From contig JBANDB010000008.1 of the NCBI GenBank assembly GCA_037576215.1, positions 434,001-498,000 on the forward strand: 64,000 nucleotides of DNA, given 5' to 3'. Under the pieces are notes generated by a model that worked only from the letters and a program-made list of their open reading frames with translations, ran no database searches and was not told where the DNA came from. Numbering within the stretch: position 1 is the stretch's first letter; every line of letters begins with the position of its first letter. A program made the translations under genes and the position numbers. This stretch comes from Armillaria gallica. Lineage: Eukaryota > Basidiomycota > Agaricomycetes > Agaricales > Physalacriaceae. This document shows, piece after piece, positions 37,201 to 49,226 of this stretch.

Positions 37201-37525
37201 ATGTAAGTGATGTTTCTCAGACTGAAATCAAATTAAAATGACATACTCTTACCCTTGGAGGTTGAACTAGGACCACCAGCCATCCCGATTACATTAACAT
37301 CATCTATATCAGACTCAACATCATCAGCCTGACATTTGTGAGTACTAGACAATGATCTCTCGGTGTCGTTACCAGTAGATGTTACAGCTTTGTGAGCTTG
37401 CTGATGGCTGCTTAGCTGGAGCTCACCAATATTTGAAGGGTCTGTAACCCGTCCAGAGGGCACATGTCTCCACTTTTCTGGGACATTATCTGTTGGACTG
37501 GACTCATTAGAGCAGGGATTTAAAT
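34225..37525 (-). pseudogene. hAT transposase, inner copy (decayed)
   Basis: It has the same order as the outer copy on the minus strand: Ser-rich acidic N-terminal region (37233-37525), BED-like zinc finger near 36940, WAGDNGFASMLPDD-type segment near 36690, and the C-terminal dimerisation region with MALSVSSERAFSVSRI and LKADVVEALQFLKC (34225-34527). The C-terminal region is intact here whereas the outer copy has a TGA in it. The middle (35000-36600) contains frame breaks and a deletion relative to the outer copy near 35515. Probably not functional. Confidence 0.75.
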
Positions 37526-37539
37526 CTTCTATAAGGTAT

Positions 37540-38308
37540 CTAAACATTTTGTGCAGTATAAATGAACAATGCAATGCATTTACCTTGCTGTGCATCTCCC
37601 AGGATGCATATGCAGAGCCAAAGAAGAGATAGAGGCCCCAGTCCCACATTACACAATGATTCTTCAGGAAGAATCATGCATCCTGCAGACATTGTCAGTA
37701 CAAGAACTCCTTCATCATCATATGGAACATGGCCACATGCTGATAGCTGTTGTAACACTTCACCAGAAGTAGTCAATTGATCAACAACTATAAACAGAAT
37801 GAAATCACACTGCAAGGAGTAAGGAGTCACTTATGCAGTGGAACAGAGCCGGATACTCTTTGAATGAAAATGGTGAAAGAGCCACTCTGCTGGGCTCACT
37901 GCAATTTGGCAAGTCGCAGGTGAGACCAATGACCATGTCAATAGTGGAACCATGGCAGTGGGAAAAACTTATCAAAGGAAAAGAAACTGGGTGCCCAATA
38001 ATAGCCTTCTGAGCATTGTTAGCAATGCTCATCAGTACAGATTAAGATGTACCAAACAGTAGAATAAACAGTACTGTATACCCATAGATCCACACTGTAA
38101 TCAAAGATACATTGCTAGTGCCCACAGACTTCAAGGCTACATGCATGAAGTTGCTGGGGATACCAAAGAGAAAGCTTGCAAAAGCACAGAGAATGGAAAA
38201 GCAGACTGCAGCAAAGACAAGGGGAAGCAGGAACAAGCCCATGATGAAAAAAAAACTAGGCATGATGTGGCAGTGGGAAACTGTTGTTGATGAGGATGGA
38301 AAGAGCAT
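37540..38308 (-). pseudogene. Hydrophobic open region inside the inner hAT
   Basis: Counterpart of 33136-33985. The membrane-like blocks are conserved (LFLLPLVFAAVCFSIL, SNVSLITVWIYGY) with one in-frame stop near 38040. The second frame (37540-37830) again has VLQQLSACGHVPYDDEGVL and LSLLWL. Conservation of both parts in two diverged copies suggests that they were once translated. Confidence 0.4.
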
Positions 38309-39509
38309 CGCACGATGAAGTGACTTGTGAGTCTTTAAAGTTTCCCCAATGCAAATGAGTATCAGGGATGAAAAATAGATGAATAGACGTACTTCAAGAC
38401 ATAGCTGGTGAAGCTCAAAGGCCAGAGAGTGAGGGAAAAGGGTTGCAATGGCTTTGAATATTGCAGTGCCAGGCTTATTTATTTTTACAGATATTGTGTT
38501 CCTCCTAAGTGCAAGATGTCACCATTCAATGCCTATTAAAAGACCTGCCTGTTTGCAAATTTTCAGAATTGAAATGTGGCTTGGCAGCCTGAGCATAGGG
38601 CAAAGAACTCTAGGTGTGGCATTGAACATTTAGTTTGCTTAGACTTGCTATGGTACAAATGATATAGTAAAGATTTTGAGTCAGGAGGAGGAGTATCTGT
38701 GGTAGGGGCCAGCAACGATGGTGGTAGGAAGGAAGAGACGTGTAACCACTTCTAAACAGGAGCATTAATCCATATGCAGAATTCTATAATTAACTCCATC
38801 AACCCTTTGCTCTCCAAAGCTCTAAGCACTATGAAAAGCCATGGGCTTGGGGCTGGCTTAGGGCTTTCAGACTCTCAAGCCAAGCCCTGAGCCTTCACAA
38901 GCTGTGGTTAGAGCTCAGACTGGCTTGGTCTTTTTGACGGCTGGTTTGGGGCTAGCTCAGGCTTGAGCCTGAGCTGGCACATCACTAGTTGTAGTGTTGG
39001 GCCTAGTCATTTTTTCAGAGATAGCCTGCCTCCTAAATGCAAGATGTTAATATTCAATGCCTAAATAAAAAACCTGTCCTGTTTGCAAATCTTCGGAATT
39101 AAAATAGGGCTTGGCAATATAACCAGGAGTCTTGGTGCAGCTTTGAACACTTGGTGTATTTAGACTTGCTATGGTACAAATAGTATGGTAAGGATTTGAA
39201 GTCAGGAGTGGGAGGAGGTACAAGATATCTAAGGTTGGGGCAAACAACATGGTGGGAAGGAAGAGACACATAATCATCTCCTAAACAGGAGCATTAGTCC
39301 ATGTGCTAGATTCTATAATTAATTCAATTTGCTATTCTCCAAAGCTCTGAATCACTGTGAAAAGCCACAGGCTTTGGCTTTGAGATCTGCAAGCTGAGCC
39401 TTGAGCCTTCACAAGCCATCATCAAGGCTCAGGCCAGCTTGGTCTTTTGGACAGCTGGCCTGCAGCTGGCTCAAGCTTGAGCCTGAGCCAGCACATCATT
39501 AGGCAATGC

Positions 39510-40863
39510 TCTATGATTGTCAAATAATGTTGGCCCCACCAAGCATGTCATCATTCAGAAAGACCTGGTTTAAAAGGCTATGCAGGATGTGTTGATAATA
39601 ATAAGTTTAGGAGTGTAAGTATTGAGATAGTGAGCAAAGGAGAGAGGTGGACTCTGAGTCAGAAGAGTCAGAATTCAGCAAGAAAATGGATATGTTGGGT
39701 CATGCTTCAATGATACATCACTTCTGAAAGAAAAGGCACTGATGGCTGAAAGTCCTTGAGTCAAATAAGCAGCCTGCAAGGTGAACCTCAACATTATCTC
39801 ATTGCAGATGTAATCTTTTCATCAGCAAAACCAAGAAGTTGTCTTTTGTGTCTTTTTGGTCTTGCACAAGATGGCAAAGATAGCAAAGATAAAAGACTAA
39901 GTGACTTTATCAAGTAAGGTACATATTCCTGTCAAGAAGGATTCTGTCTTGGCAAGATCTATTGCTGCCTTAGGAACACCATCTTTTGTTTCTTTTTCTT
40001 TTGTGCTCCAACAGCTTTGTAGGACATGGTAAAAAGGATATATTGATTTCTATCTACCACAATCAACTATAATACTAACACTATGACCATTTCCACCTCA
40101 GAAATAGTACTAGAAAATGAAACTATGCTATATCAACTCACCACCACCACCACCTTGGATTCAGCATTATGAAGATGATTTGCTATTAACCCTGGATGAA
40201 CGTTGTACAAGGCTTGGATGGGTCCAATTCCTGCTGAAAACAGGTGTAGGAGAGATGAGAATGGCATGAGTTAGATGATAAGACCATGCTAGGAATATAT
40301 CAGTATATGGAATCATCAGAAGAAAAATATACCATAAGTTTTCTACACACTGAAATAATTGTTGAGCAGTGGACTGGGGATCTGTGGATGGACACGGTGG
40401 TGAGAGATCACAACAAGATGAACACAGGGAGGATCAGGCTGTAAGAACAAAATAGAATGTATATCTTAGCAGGTGGTAGGTCCTAAGTAGACATATACAA
40501 TACCTGTAAGGACAAAATAGAATGTATCTACTATGAGTCAGTAAGGTAAGGTAATGAATGAATGTAATATACTCACATCTTAGTGGGCAGTAGGTTGCTA
40601 AGATGTGTGGCTGTGAAAAGTGCAAAAATTGTCTGTATCAGTAACTAGTTTAGAGTCCACATGACTGTTCCTGCAGTCATGGCTCATACTTTCAACAATA
40701 ATGTCTGCTGCAGAAGGGAGAAATAAAGCTAAACAGTCTAAACCTGATGGTCAACAATGTGATGAAGAAGAATGAAAAAGCATGCACCTGCTGGCATGTC
40801 CTTTCCTGGACAACCATCATTTCAGTTTCTGCAATGGCCCTCCCAGTCTGCATGCATCTCCCT
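39510..40863. other. AT-rich spacer, no supported gene
   Basis: No gene is supported. Short direct repeats occur: AACAAAATAGAATGTAT at about 40446 and GGACAAAATAGAATGTAT at about 40509. The end (ATGGC, 40864-40868) is the chromovirus target site. Confidence 0.45.
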
Positions 40864-40868
40864 ATGGC

Positions 40869-41282
40869 TGTTACGATTTATTCATTTCTTTGCATCTTAT
40901 CTTATCTTATCACAGATACTTACTCATATCTTATCTTCAGACCCGCAACTTCTGGGAAGTCTTCATAAATCTTCACATGCTACGTGGTCACACTCCATCG
41001 ACATGTATTATTCTCGGCTACCGTGTATTTGGCTTATTCACTTTCTAACATGGTACCCTCATCTTAGTACCCATTACAGACCCTCACTTTAGTATATAAG
41101 TAGTGTACTCAAAGCTGTATATTCCCTAGCTTTGAGCTAACATTTATTCATACTGAAACACATTCCTTCTCGCTAAGCACTATCAAGTTCATCTTGGGCG
41201 GCAATCATCAAAGGATTAGTTGGTGACTGTACGAACGCAATACAGCCGACTATTTACCCTTGATTGCAGTTCGGGTCTTACA
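40869..41282 (+). repeat. 5' LTR of the chromovirus
   Basis: It starts TGTTACG and ends GTCTTACA, 414 bases, matching 49227-49640. It contains the TATA box, the apparent transcript start and the self-priming sequence listed separately. Confidence 0.95.
41093..41100 (+). promoter_or_regulatory. TATA box of the 5' LTR
   Basis: TATATAAG lies about 30-35 bases upstream of AGCTTTGAGCTAA (41128-41140), the expected transcript start given the primer-site complementarity. Confidence 0.7.
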
Positions 41283-41283
41283 T

Positions 41284-41296
41284 TTAGCTCAAAGCT
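41284..41296 (+). promoter_or_regulatory. Self-complementary primer-binding site
   Basis: TTAGCTCAAAGCT lies two bases after the 5' LTR and is the exact reverse complement of AGCTTTGAGCTAA at 41128-41140 inside the LTR. In Tf1/sushi-type elements the first bases of the transcript fold back on such a site and prime reverse transcription without a tRNA. No tRNA-type TGG primer site is present. Confidence 0.75.
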
Positions 41297-41324
41297 TTTT
41301 CTTACTCTTTACCCAGAAGCCCCC

Positions 41325-43878
41325 ATGGAAGGAGACGACACTTGTATTATAGCTATTTCACTAGGAATACCTAGCGCCACCTTTCTTTCCATTGCGCTCA
41401 TTCTTGCCATCAGGTTTCAGTATGGACCACGTCGTCAAAGAAGAGCACCCCGTACCACCTCCTCAGTCATTACAAATAATTCCAATGGCATCCCGCTCGA
41501 GCAGCAGCCACCCTGACTCTACACACCCATACCACGGCAACCGATCCCAATCCATGAGCTCTCTCGGTCAGGAATCGACGAGGAAATGGAAGACATTCCT
41601 GAGTCGTTTTCTCCCGTTATCCCAGAGAGAAGGCCTCCTACCCCTCCCAGAAGACGCACGCCAATTATCATCATCCCCCCCACCGACTCTCCTGGCTCTG
41701 ACTCATCAACCCCTCGACCTCCCACATCCAGCAACCACGCCCATCTCACAGAGCGACATGGAACAGACGACATCTCCAGGGGATTTGAGCTGGGCCACGA
41801 CACCAGACCCAATGCCCCAACTGACAGTAATGATCCTTGGGGCGACATCAACTACACTCCACCACCCCCGGCCCCTTGGACTCCTGATCAGGAGTTCTGG
41901 GATAACATCACCATTCCATACAGCACCTACTTCCCTTCCACGCGTGATGGATCCCCCGATCACCGAACCCCTCCCCCGGCAGGATACAGGCACGTCCAGT
42001 TCTGGGACCAGCCCAAACTGACCCTCAAGCAGACACTCGAGCCTGTACCAGCCATCGAGGAACCTGTCGCCAGCCCCTCATGCCTCAGACGTACCAGAGG
42101 ACCCTTTGGCCATGAGTATTGGCAGAATGTTGATATCCAGCGTCTTGCACCACCCCCGCGTCCTGACACCCCGCTCCGATCCATTGAGAGCATCGACCGA
42201 GATGCCACCAGATATACAATCGACGAGCGAGGGGAAACAATTGAGCTTGAGGGCAGCGACACCGCTACCAAGGGACTCCCAGAGCAGGAGAACATCAACG
42301 GGATCCATGGACAGTCTCCTGATCCACTCTCATTCTCCGCTGAGCCGTCTGCCGAGCCACCGATCCAGGCCACCAACTCCAATCCCGATGACGCTAGCTG
42401 ATGCCATTCATTTTTATGATGAAACTGATGATGACCCCACGATTCCTATTCCCCAGCTATTAAGGCAAGCAACATTCTTAAATATTTATAATTACTTCGC
42501 CTATGAATTACTCTTTTCCTTGGTTTGGGGAGCTTCCCAAGCTGGGAACAATTATTTTATGAGGAAAAATAGAGGTCTCCCAGCAGATGAGATCCTGCAG
42601 TATGAGGCAGAGCGGAACGCTCGCTTCCTATGGAACAGTGTACACCTGGATGCCATAATTGAGGAATTTCCCCCTTATGAAGAAGCCGCCCAAGAAATTG
42701 AGATCCAGGAACCAATGCCGGACAAACCACCGGTACCACCTCCCCAGGTCACTAATACCTTCGCCTACGTCACCAGGCAGGCAGCACCAGGAACATACCA
42801 ACATGGGTACCTACCTTTTGCCGGTGCTAATGGAGCAGGCGCAGGAGGAGGCAGAGGCGGTGGACAACCTGCACAACCACCACAACCTCCTGCTGCACCA
42901 GTATGGGTAATGCTATCACGCTTTCCCACTCCTCCAGCAATGCCAGATCCGCCGGTACCCTGGGAGCTACGAGCTGGAGCCATCGCCCCCTACAACAACT
43001 TCAAGCCAAAAATCTTGAAGGAGGTCGACGATTTCAAAGGGGATTCTACCGACATCACCCGCTTCTTCCTAAAGTGTGAACTGCACTTCGAAGTGTTCAA
43101 TCAACACTTCCGACACCACCCTCATAAAGTCATCTTTTGTGTCTCTCGACTCGCAGGAGATGCCGAAAAGTGGTGGCAGTTGGCTGCACAGATCATAGGA
43201 AAGATGCCTGACAGAGAACAGCAATACCCAACTTACAAAGTCTTCACAGGAGAACTCAAAAAGAGATTCTGGAAGGATGCCGACACGCAGTTAAAGTACA
43301 CGGAGTGGGAGAGGCTTAGGCAAGCAGACCACAAGGACGGCGACAAGTTCTTCCAACTCTTTGAAGAGCTAGCCTACCACACTGGAGTACACAATAACGA
43401 CCAAGTCATGCTTCACCAGGTCAAAAAGGCCACCCATCAGACGAGTAAAAATACTATATACTCAGCTGACAGAGACGTACCGACCAGCTATGAGGACTGG
43501 AAGGCTCGCCTACTCCGGATCGATTACAACTGGCGCCTCAAACAGGCAGAAGGAATGACAGCAGTACCACCTCAACCACAATCACAGAAGACGACTACGC
43601 CCACTAGGGGTAGTCAAACTATGGGTCCCGTGCCAACAACGACAATGGCGACGGGGACAACTTATGGAGGATGCAGGCAGCTGATGAATATCGACGAAGC
43701 CAGGGCAGCATCAGTCTGCTATCGATGTGGCAAGAAAGGCCACTTCAAGTGCGACTGCCCAAGTGGGCCAAAGACACGGGCAGAAGCATTATGGCGCTGC
43801 AACACTTATTGGGACCACCACCCAAGTACTGAAGAAAACCTCTCGACGATCGAGGAGGTAAAAGAAACTGCCGCATAG
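41325..43878 (+). pseudogene. gag: Gag of the chromovirus (one TGA, one +1 step)
   Basis: Gag packages the element's RNA. One frame from the ATG at 41325 reads through a TGA at 41514 to 42401. A +1 change of frame at AGC-TGA-T (42396-42402) leads into the frame that ends at 43878. The first part is Pro-rich. The retrotransposon gag domain follows from about 43000 (DFKGDSTDITRFFLKCE, AEKWWQLAA, FTGELKKRFW). The zinc knuckle CYRCGKKGHFKCDC (CCHC) is at about 43720-43761, then an acidic end. The TGA stands where CGA would give Arg. The +1 step could be an indel or programmed slippage; one copy cannot decide. Confidence 0.85.
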
Positions 43879-46800
43879 ATAATGATTCAATCTATTCGGC
43901 GACCAAGGACTTAGTTTCGGCTGGTACGCCTATCGCGCTTCATAACTGTACTTATATATCGCCTGTAGTATCTACCGCGCATTCGAATATACCTGCAACC
44001 TCGCAATCAGACTAAAAACTAAGCCAGAATTGATCCAAGGACCCAGGAACGGGCACGATAGTTATCAAGCTACCGGCTCAACGTTTGGCAAGTAACCTAT
44101 TACAGGCGAAAGCAGACAGTAAGTCACCCACCATAGTGACACCCATCTTAACAGCAGTGCCTCGGGTACGTGACTCCACGACTCAAGGTGATTCCAAGGA
44201 CAGTGGGGCATGTACTGCAAGACAGGACCGACTGGATGGGGCAGGAGAAGCGCATAGTGCTCTACCTGACCAAGCGGCTCTACAGAGTCCCTGCCACGCA
44301 GGGAGTTTTGAGGGAATAGCTTCGGTGAAACCTCCTCTGGTAAAAGAGAATACCATACGGCTACCAAAGTCTAAATCCCTTATACACCAAGGGGCTTTGG
44401 TGATGGCCATGGACGACAGCGATCGCAACGCTGGATTACAGAAGATGAGGGACACGGCGAGGGACTATTTGCCCTCAGTCCTGAAGATGATGAAGGATGA
44501 ACCGGAGTCAGGTAAGTGCCCCTGATCAGTTGCCAATGCCTATCGCGATGAAGGGCGGCCTGACAAAGGGGGAATGCTGAACAAAACGAGGGATCTGGCC
44601 AAGAACCCAGGCTTGAAGGAACCAGGTGAAGGCGACCGCTACTCAACAGTGAGAAGCGTAGGCAATTGTTGTGCAATGGTGTCAGCCCAACCTGTTGCCC
44701 CTTCATGGGGTGACTCCTTCGCAGAAAGCACCTCCCATTCCACGACCGACCAGAAAGCCACAGGATCGGAAGCTGCTAGTGCCCAGGCAGTGAAAAGGGG
44801 GCATCAGGTAGCTACTCTTGAAGAAGTACCTGACCACGAGGACATTACAAGTTTCATGATGAACAAGAACGCTAAATTAACATCCCCTATAGACATAGAA
44901 ACAGCGGTGACCTCACCAACAGTAGTCGAGCCTGTACGGGTCGACGCAAAGGTTGAAGAGGCCCTGCAACTCTCCCGCACTTATACAAGCGGGCAGACCT
45001 ATAATGAATGGCTTAAACCATTCAGAGCTGAGTGGACTCTATGTGGAGTAGTAGAAGCGCGTACGGAGTCAGAAGCGAAGGCAATCCTAAAGAATTGGAT
45101 TCACAAGGCGTGCACAGAGGAAGTGGTCGACTCAATGATTGAAGCAATGAGGGGGATGAAGCAAATCAATGCGCTCTGGTGGCTTGAAGAACTACGAGAG
45201 CCAAAGCGATATATCAGCACACTAAGCAAGAAAGGGAAGGACTTGGTTATCCCTGTCATTCTCGGGGCACCAGGAACCATTCCCTCAATCTCCACAGCCG
45301 CGTTGGTAGACAGCGGATGCACCAGTAGTGCCATCAACCAAAAGTTCGTCAAACAGTACAACATCCCAACTCGAGCAACTGCTGCACCAATCCCGGTCTA
45401 TAATGCCGACGGAACCAGGAACCAGGGAGGATCAATTACCAAATATGCCAAGATCGAACTCAAAATCGGAGATCATTCAGAATGAATAGATCTAGCCATA
45501 ACAGATCTTGGTGACAAACAGATCTTCCTTGGACATGACTGGTTAGCCTGGCATAATCCGATCATCAATTGGAAGACAGGAGGATTAACGTTTGCACAGT
45601 GCGAATGCCGCAAGAACCCATTCGTACTACCCAATGCAGACCCTGATGACAAGTGGGACAAAGAACTGGAGGAGGGAGATACCATTCTCACAATAGATTT
45701 CACACAGGCCATCCTCATACGTGCCCATCATGCCAATGACTTAGCCGCTGCGGCCAACGCAGACAAAGAGACGAAGACATTCAAAGAGATGGTCCCAGAG
45801 TGGTGCCAAGACTTCGACAATTTGTTTGCCAAAGACAATTTTGATGAACTTCCTGAACCAAAGACATGGGACCATGCCATCGAACTCACTCCAAACGCAA
45901 GCACCAATCTCGACTGCAAGGTCTATCCTCTTAATCAAAATGAACAAGCGGAACTCGACAAGTTCCTGGACGAGAACCTTTCAAGTGGACGAATACACCC
46001 CTCCAAGTCGCCCATGGCCTCACCTTTCTTCTTTGTCAAGAAAAAGGATGGCAAGCTGCAACCAGTCCAGGATTATCGGAAGCTCAACAAGATGACAATT
46101 AAAAACTGTTACCCGCTTCCTTTAATCTCAGAACTAATGGACAAGTTGCGGGGCGCCAAGTATTTTTCCAAACTCGATGTTCAATGGGGATACAACAACG
46201 TACGCATCAAAAGTGGTGACGAGTGGAAGGCGGCATTCAGAACTAATCGGGGGTTGTTCGAACCCATGGTTATGTTCTTTGGGCTTACCAATTCGCCCAC
46301 CACCTTCCAGTGGATGATGAATGACATCTTCAAAAATCTCATTGCATCAGGCGCCGTCACAGTGTATCTCGATGATATCCTAATCATGTCCAAGACCAAG
46401 GAGGAGCATCGTCGCATTACACGTGAGGTTTTAAGACTCCTACACAAGAACAAGCTATTCCTTAAAGCGGAGAAATGCAAGTTTGAGACCTTGGAAACAG
46501 AGTACCTCGGAGTCATTATCAGTGAAGGAAGCATCTGAATGGACCCAGTCAAGATCGCAGGAATAGCGGAATGGCCTGTCCCAGTCAAGAAAGTACAACT
46601 CCAGTCGTTCTTAGGCTTTACCAACTTCTACAGGTGTTTCATCAAAGGATACAGCAAGGTCATCAAACCAATGACCCAGCTGACCGGAAACGATCCATGG
46701 AAGTGGGGAAAAGCACAACAGGACACATTCAAGGAATTGAAGAGACTGCTGGCCGAAGAAGTGATACTGGCAATACCCACAGAGGAAGGCAAGTTCTGCA

Positions 46801-48770
46801 TAGAGGCAGATGCAAGCGAGGGGGTGATTGGTGCTGTATTATCGCAAGAGCAGGATGGGAAATGGCACCCAGTCACATTCCTATCCAAGTCCCTCACAGT
46901 TACAGAACGAAATTATGAAATTTACGACAAGAAACTGCTGGCAATCATGCTAGCCCTGGACGAGTGGAGGCACTACCTAATGGGTGCGGCTCAGGACTTC
47001 AAGATATGGACAGATCACCAAAATCTGCAATATTTCTGAAAGCCCCAAAAACTCAACCGACATCAAGCACGTTGGGTAACTGAGCTTGCCGAATACCATT
47101 TCTCGCTGCACCACAAACCAGGACCAGCAAACAAGAAGACTGACCTACTAAGCCGACGAGCAGACCACAAGCAAGGAAAGGAGGACAACAATGAGGTTAT
47201 CGTCCTCAAACCCAAGCACTTCCAGGCACTAGTCATGCCCACTATCGAGGAAACCCATTCCAAGATAAAGCAAGCCACACTCGACCACCACCGATGGGAC
47301 AAGAATGTCGCAACTTCCCTTAACCACGACCGAGGATTGAAATTAGTTGACGGGCTGATCTTTTATGACTCCCGCATCTACGTTCCTTCTGACCACACAT
47401 TACAAGGAGAAATAATCGCGCAATTTCACGACCACATCACGGCAGGACACCCCAGCATTGAAAAGACTAAAGAACTCATATTACGAGAATACTGGTGGCC
47501 CAAGATAAAGAAAGACATAGAAGACTATGTCCGCGCTTGTGAAACGTGTCAACGAACCAAGTCGAGCATGCAGCCAAAAGCAGCGCCCCTTCATCCTAAT
47601 GCCATCCCATCCTGACCATGGACTCATATCTCTGTCGACATGGTTACTGGTTTACCAAAGAGCAAAGGGTTCAACACAATCTTAATGATCATCGACCGGT
47701 TCTCTAAGGAAATCATACCTGTCACATGTACAACAGAGATGTCATCAGAAGGGTGGGCCAAGATCCTACGAGACGAAGTATACGCTAGACATGGGATGCC
47801 TCAGGTCGTCATCTCCGACCGAGGCACCGTGTTTGTATCCAAGTTCATGAAAGACCTTTATGACTTGCTTCAAATCAAGGCAAACGTATCCACCACCTAT
47901 CACCCACAGACTGATGGCCAGACTGAATGAGTTAATCAGGAGGTTGAAAAATACCTCCAGATCTTCATCAATCACCGCCAAAACGACTGGGCTGAATGGC
48001 TCTCCCTCGCGGCTTTCGCTCACAATAACCACACCCATTCCGCTACGGGCAAAAGTCCCTTCAAGATTAACTACGGCTATAACACTGACCTTCTCCCTGG
48101 TGCAAAACCCCAAGCACCCTTCAGAACACTGGCCTCAAACACATTCGTTTCACAGATGCAGAAAATCCATGCTGAGGCAAAGCAAGCACTTGAGAAAGCC
48201 GCCGACCAGATGAAAGTCCAATACGATAAAAAGAAACGACCCACAGTGGAATACCAAGTAGGAGACAAGGTTTGGCTCGACATGACCAACCTTAATCTCC
48301 CACGTCCCAAGAAGAAACTCGCAGACAAACAAATGGGCCCATTCCCCATCATCGCAAAAATTGGAGCCTCGGCATATAAATTAAAACTCCCAACAGGCTG
48401 GCGCATCCATCCACTACTCAACGAATTACTCCTCACCCCATATACACCACCTGCATTCCCTAATCAAGAACAACCTCCTCTGCCACTGCCCGATCTTATT
48501 GACGGCGAAGAGCACTACGAAATCAAGCAAATACTCGACAGTAGAGACCGAAAGGTCAGAGGAAAAGCAGGAGAGCCATGGCATTGGGTTACCGACTACT
48601 TCATCAAATGGAAAGGATATGGACCCAAATCAAACAGCTGGGTAAAGGAAGACAACATGGACAGTGAGGAACTTATTGACGAATACCTCGCAGAAAAGGT
48701 GAATCGTACCGAGCATGAGACAGGAGATTGGCAGTCCTACACGGACCCATTCACTGGACGAAAAGTTTGA
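43872..48770 (+). pseudogene. pol: Pol polyprotein of the chromovirus (multiple TGA)
   Basis: It is one frame from the gag end to 48770 and is one step (-1) relative to gag. Domains in order: protease (ALVDSGCTSSAIN, about 45302); reverse transcriptase (PMASPFFFVKKKDG, and the catalytic YLDD at about 46363); RNase H (IEADASEGVIGAVL, about 46800); integrase zinc finger (HDHITAGHP...CETCQRTK, about 47430-47560) and core (VDMVTGLPKSKG, VVISDRGTVF, YHPQTDGQTE); chromodomain (YFIKWKGYGPKSNSW, about 48598) for targeting to modified histones. In-frame stops are TGA at 44031, 44523, 45483, 46536, 47037, 47613 and 47928 and TAA at 44013. Each TGA replaces an expected Arg. Catalytic residues are otherwise present. 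Confidence 0.9.
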
Positions 48771-49213
48771 TATGACCAACAGCTAGACTGGGATTATTTT
48801 GGCGGCAACGACGATCCTTCGACATATTCGAAACCGTTTAATGAACCAACAGAAATCCCATAAACAAACACCAGTCGAGACGAGCCCTATAACGGGGGAT
48901 AGCCACAGACCCTCATTCACAACCATATGCAACAAATATGCTTCCTCATTCATGACTTCTTATGACAATACTTTACAACAAGCGCGCACATAATTGGGCC
49001 TGCCCAACGAGACAAAGGGTCAAGTTTGCCAATCGCATCACCACCATATGGAAAATCCTCTCTCCCTACCAACGAATTTTATAAGGGCCACTGGGACAAG
49101 CTGCAGCCCATATGGCATTTCTCCGAAAACTTTGAAAAAGAGATCTCTGGGGACAGCATGATGATGACGCAGACAACGGACACCAATGTACTGGCAGTTG
49201 GGACACCTGCCTT

Positions 49214-49226
49214 AACAGGGGGGTAA
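49214..49226 (+). promoter_or_regulatory. Polypurine tract
   Basis: AACAGGGGGGTAA lies directly before the 3' LTR, the position from which plus-strand DNA synthesis is primed in LTR retrotransposons. Confidence 0.75.

Larger units (their letters stand above)
34065..38987 (-). mobile_element. Inner hAT transposon, 4923 bases
   Basis: Tips are TAGTGATGTGGTGGCC on the left and TAGTGATGTGCCAGCTC from the reverse complement of the right end. The flanking 8-base duplications are GTTGCAGT (34057-34064) and GTTGTAGT (38988-38995), one mismatch. Its body aligns with the outer element throughout, in the same orientation. The outer element resumes at 38996 with sequence that matches the inner element's own interior just after its equivalent of the target (ATTGCAGT near 38455). 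This fixes the insertion site exactly. Confidence 0.9.
29560..39501 (-). mobile_element. Outer hAT transposon, interrupted by an inner hAT
   Basis: The 8-base target duplication GGCAATGC is at 29552-29559 and 39502-39509. The terminal repeats are TGGTGATGTGCTGGCCCAG on the left and TAATGATGTGCTGGCTCAG from the reverse complement of the right end. Excluding the inner element and one copy of its duplication, the outer element is about 5.0 kb. It consists of 29560-34064 plus 38996-39501. A decayed transposase lies on the minus strand. An 8-base duplication and TxxTG tips are typical of hAT elements. Confidence 0.9.

Noticed and set aside
41325..48770. UGA recoded as Arg/Trp, or programmed readthrough
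   Set aside because: Intact genes in the window (the phosphotransferase and the nine-exon JmjC-like gene) contain no internal TGA, and only decayed or mobile sequences have it. C-to-T change explains it more simply.
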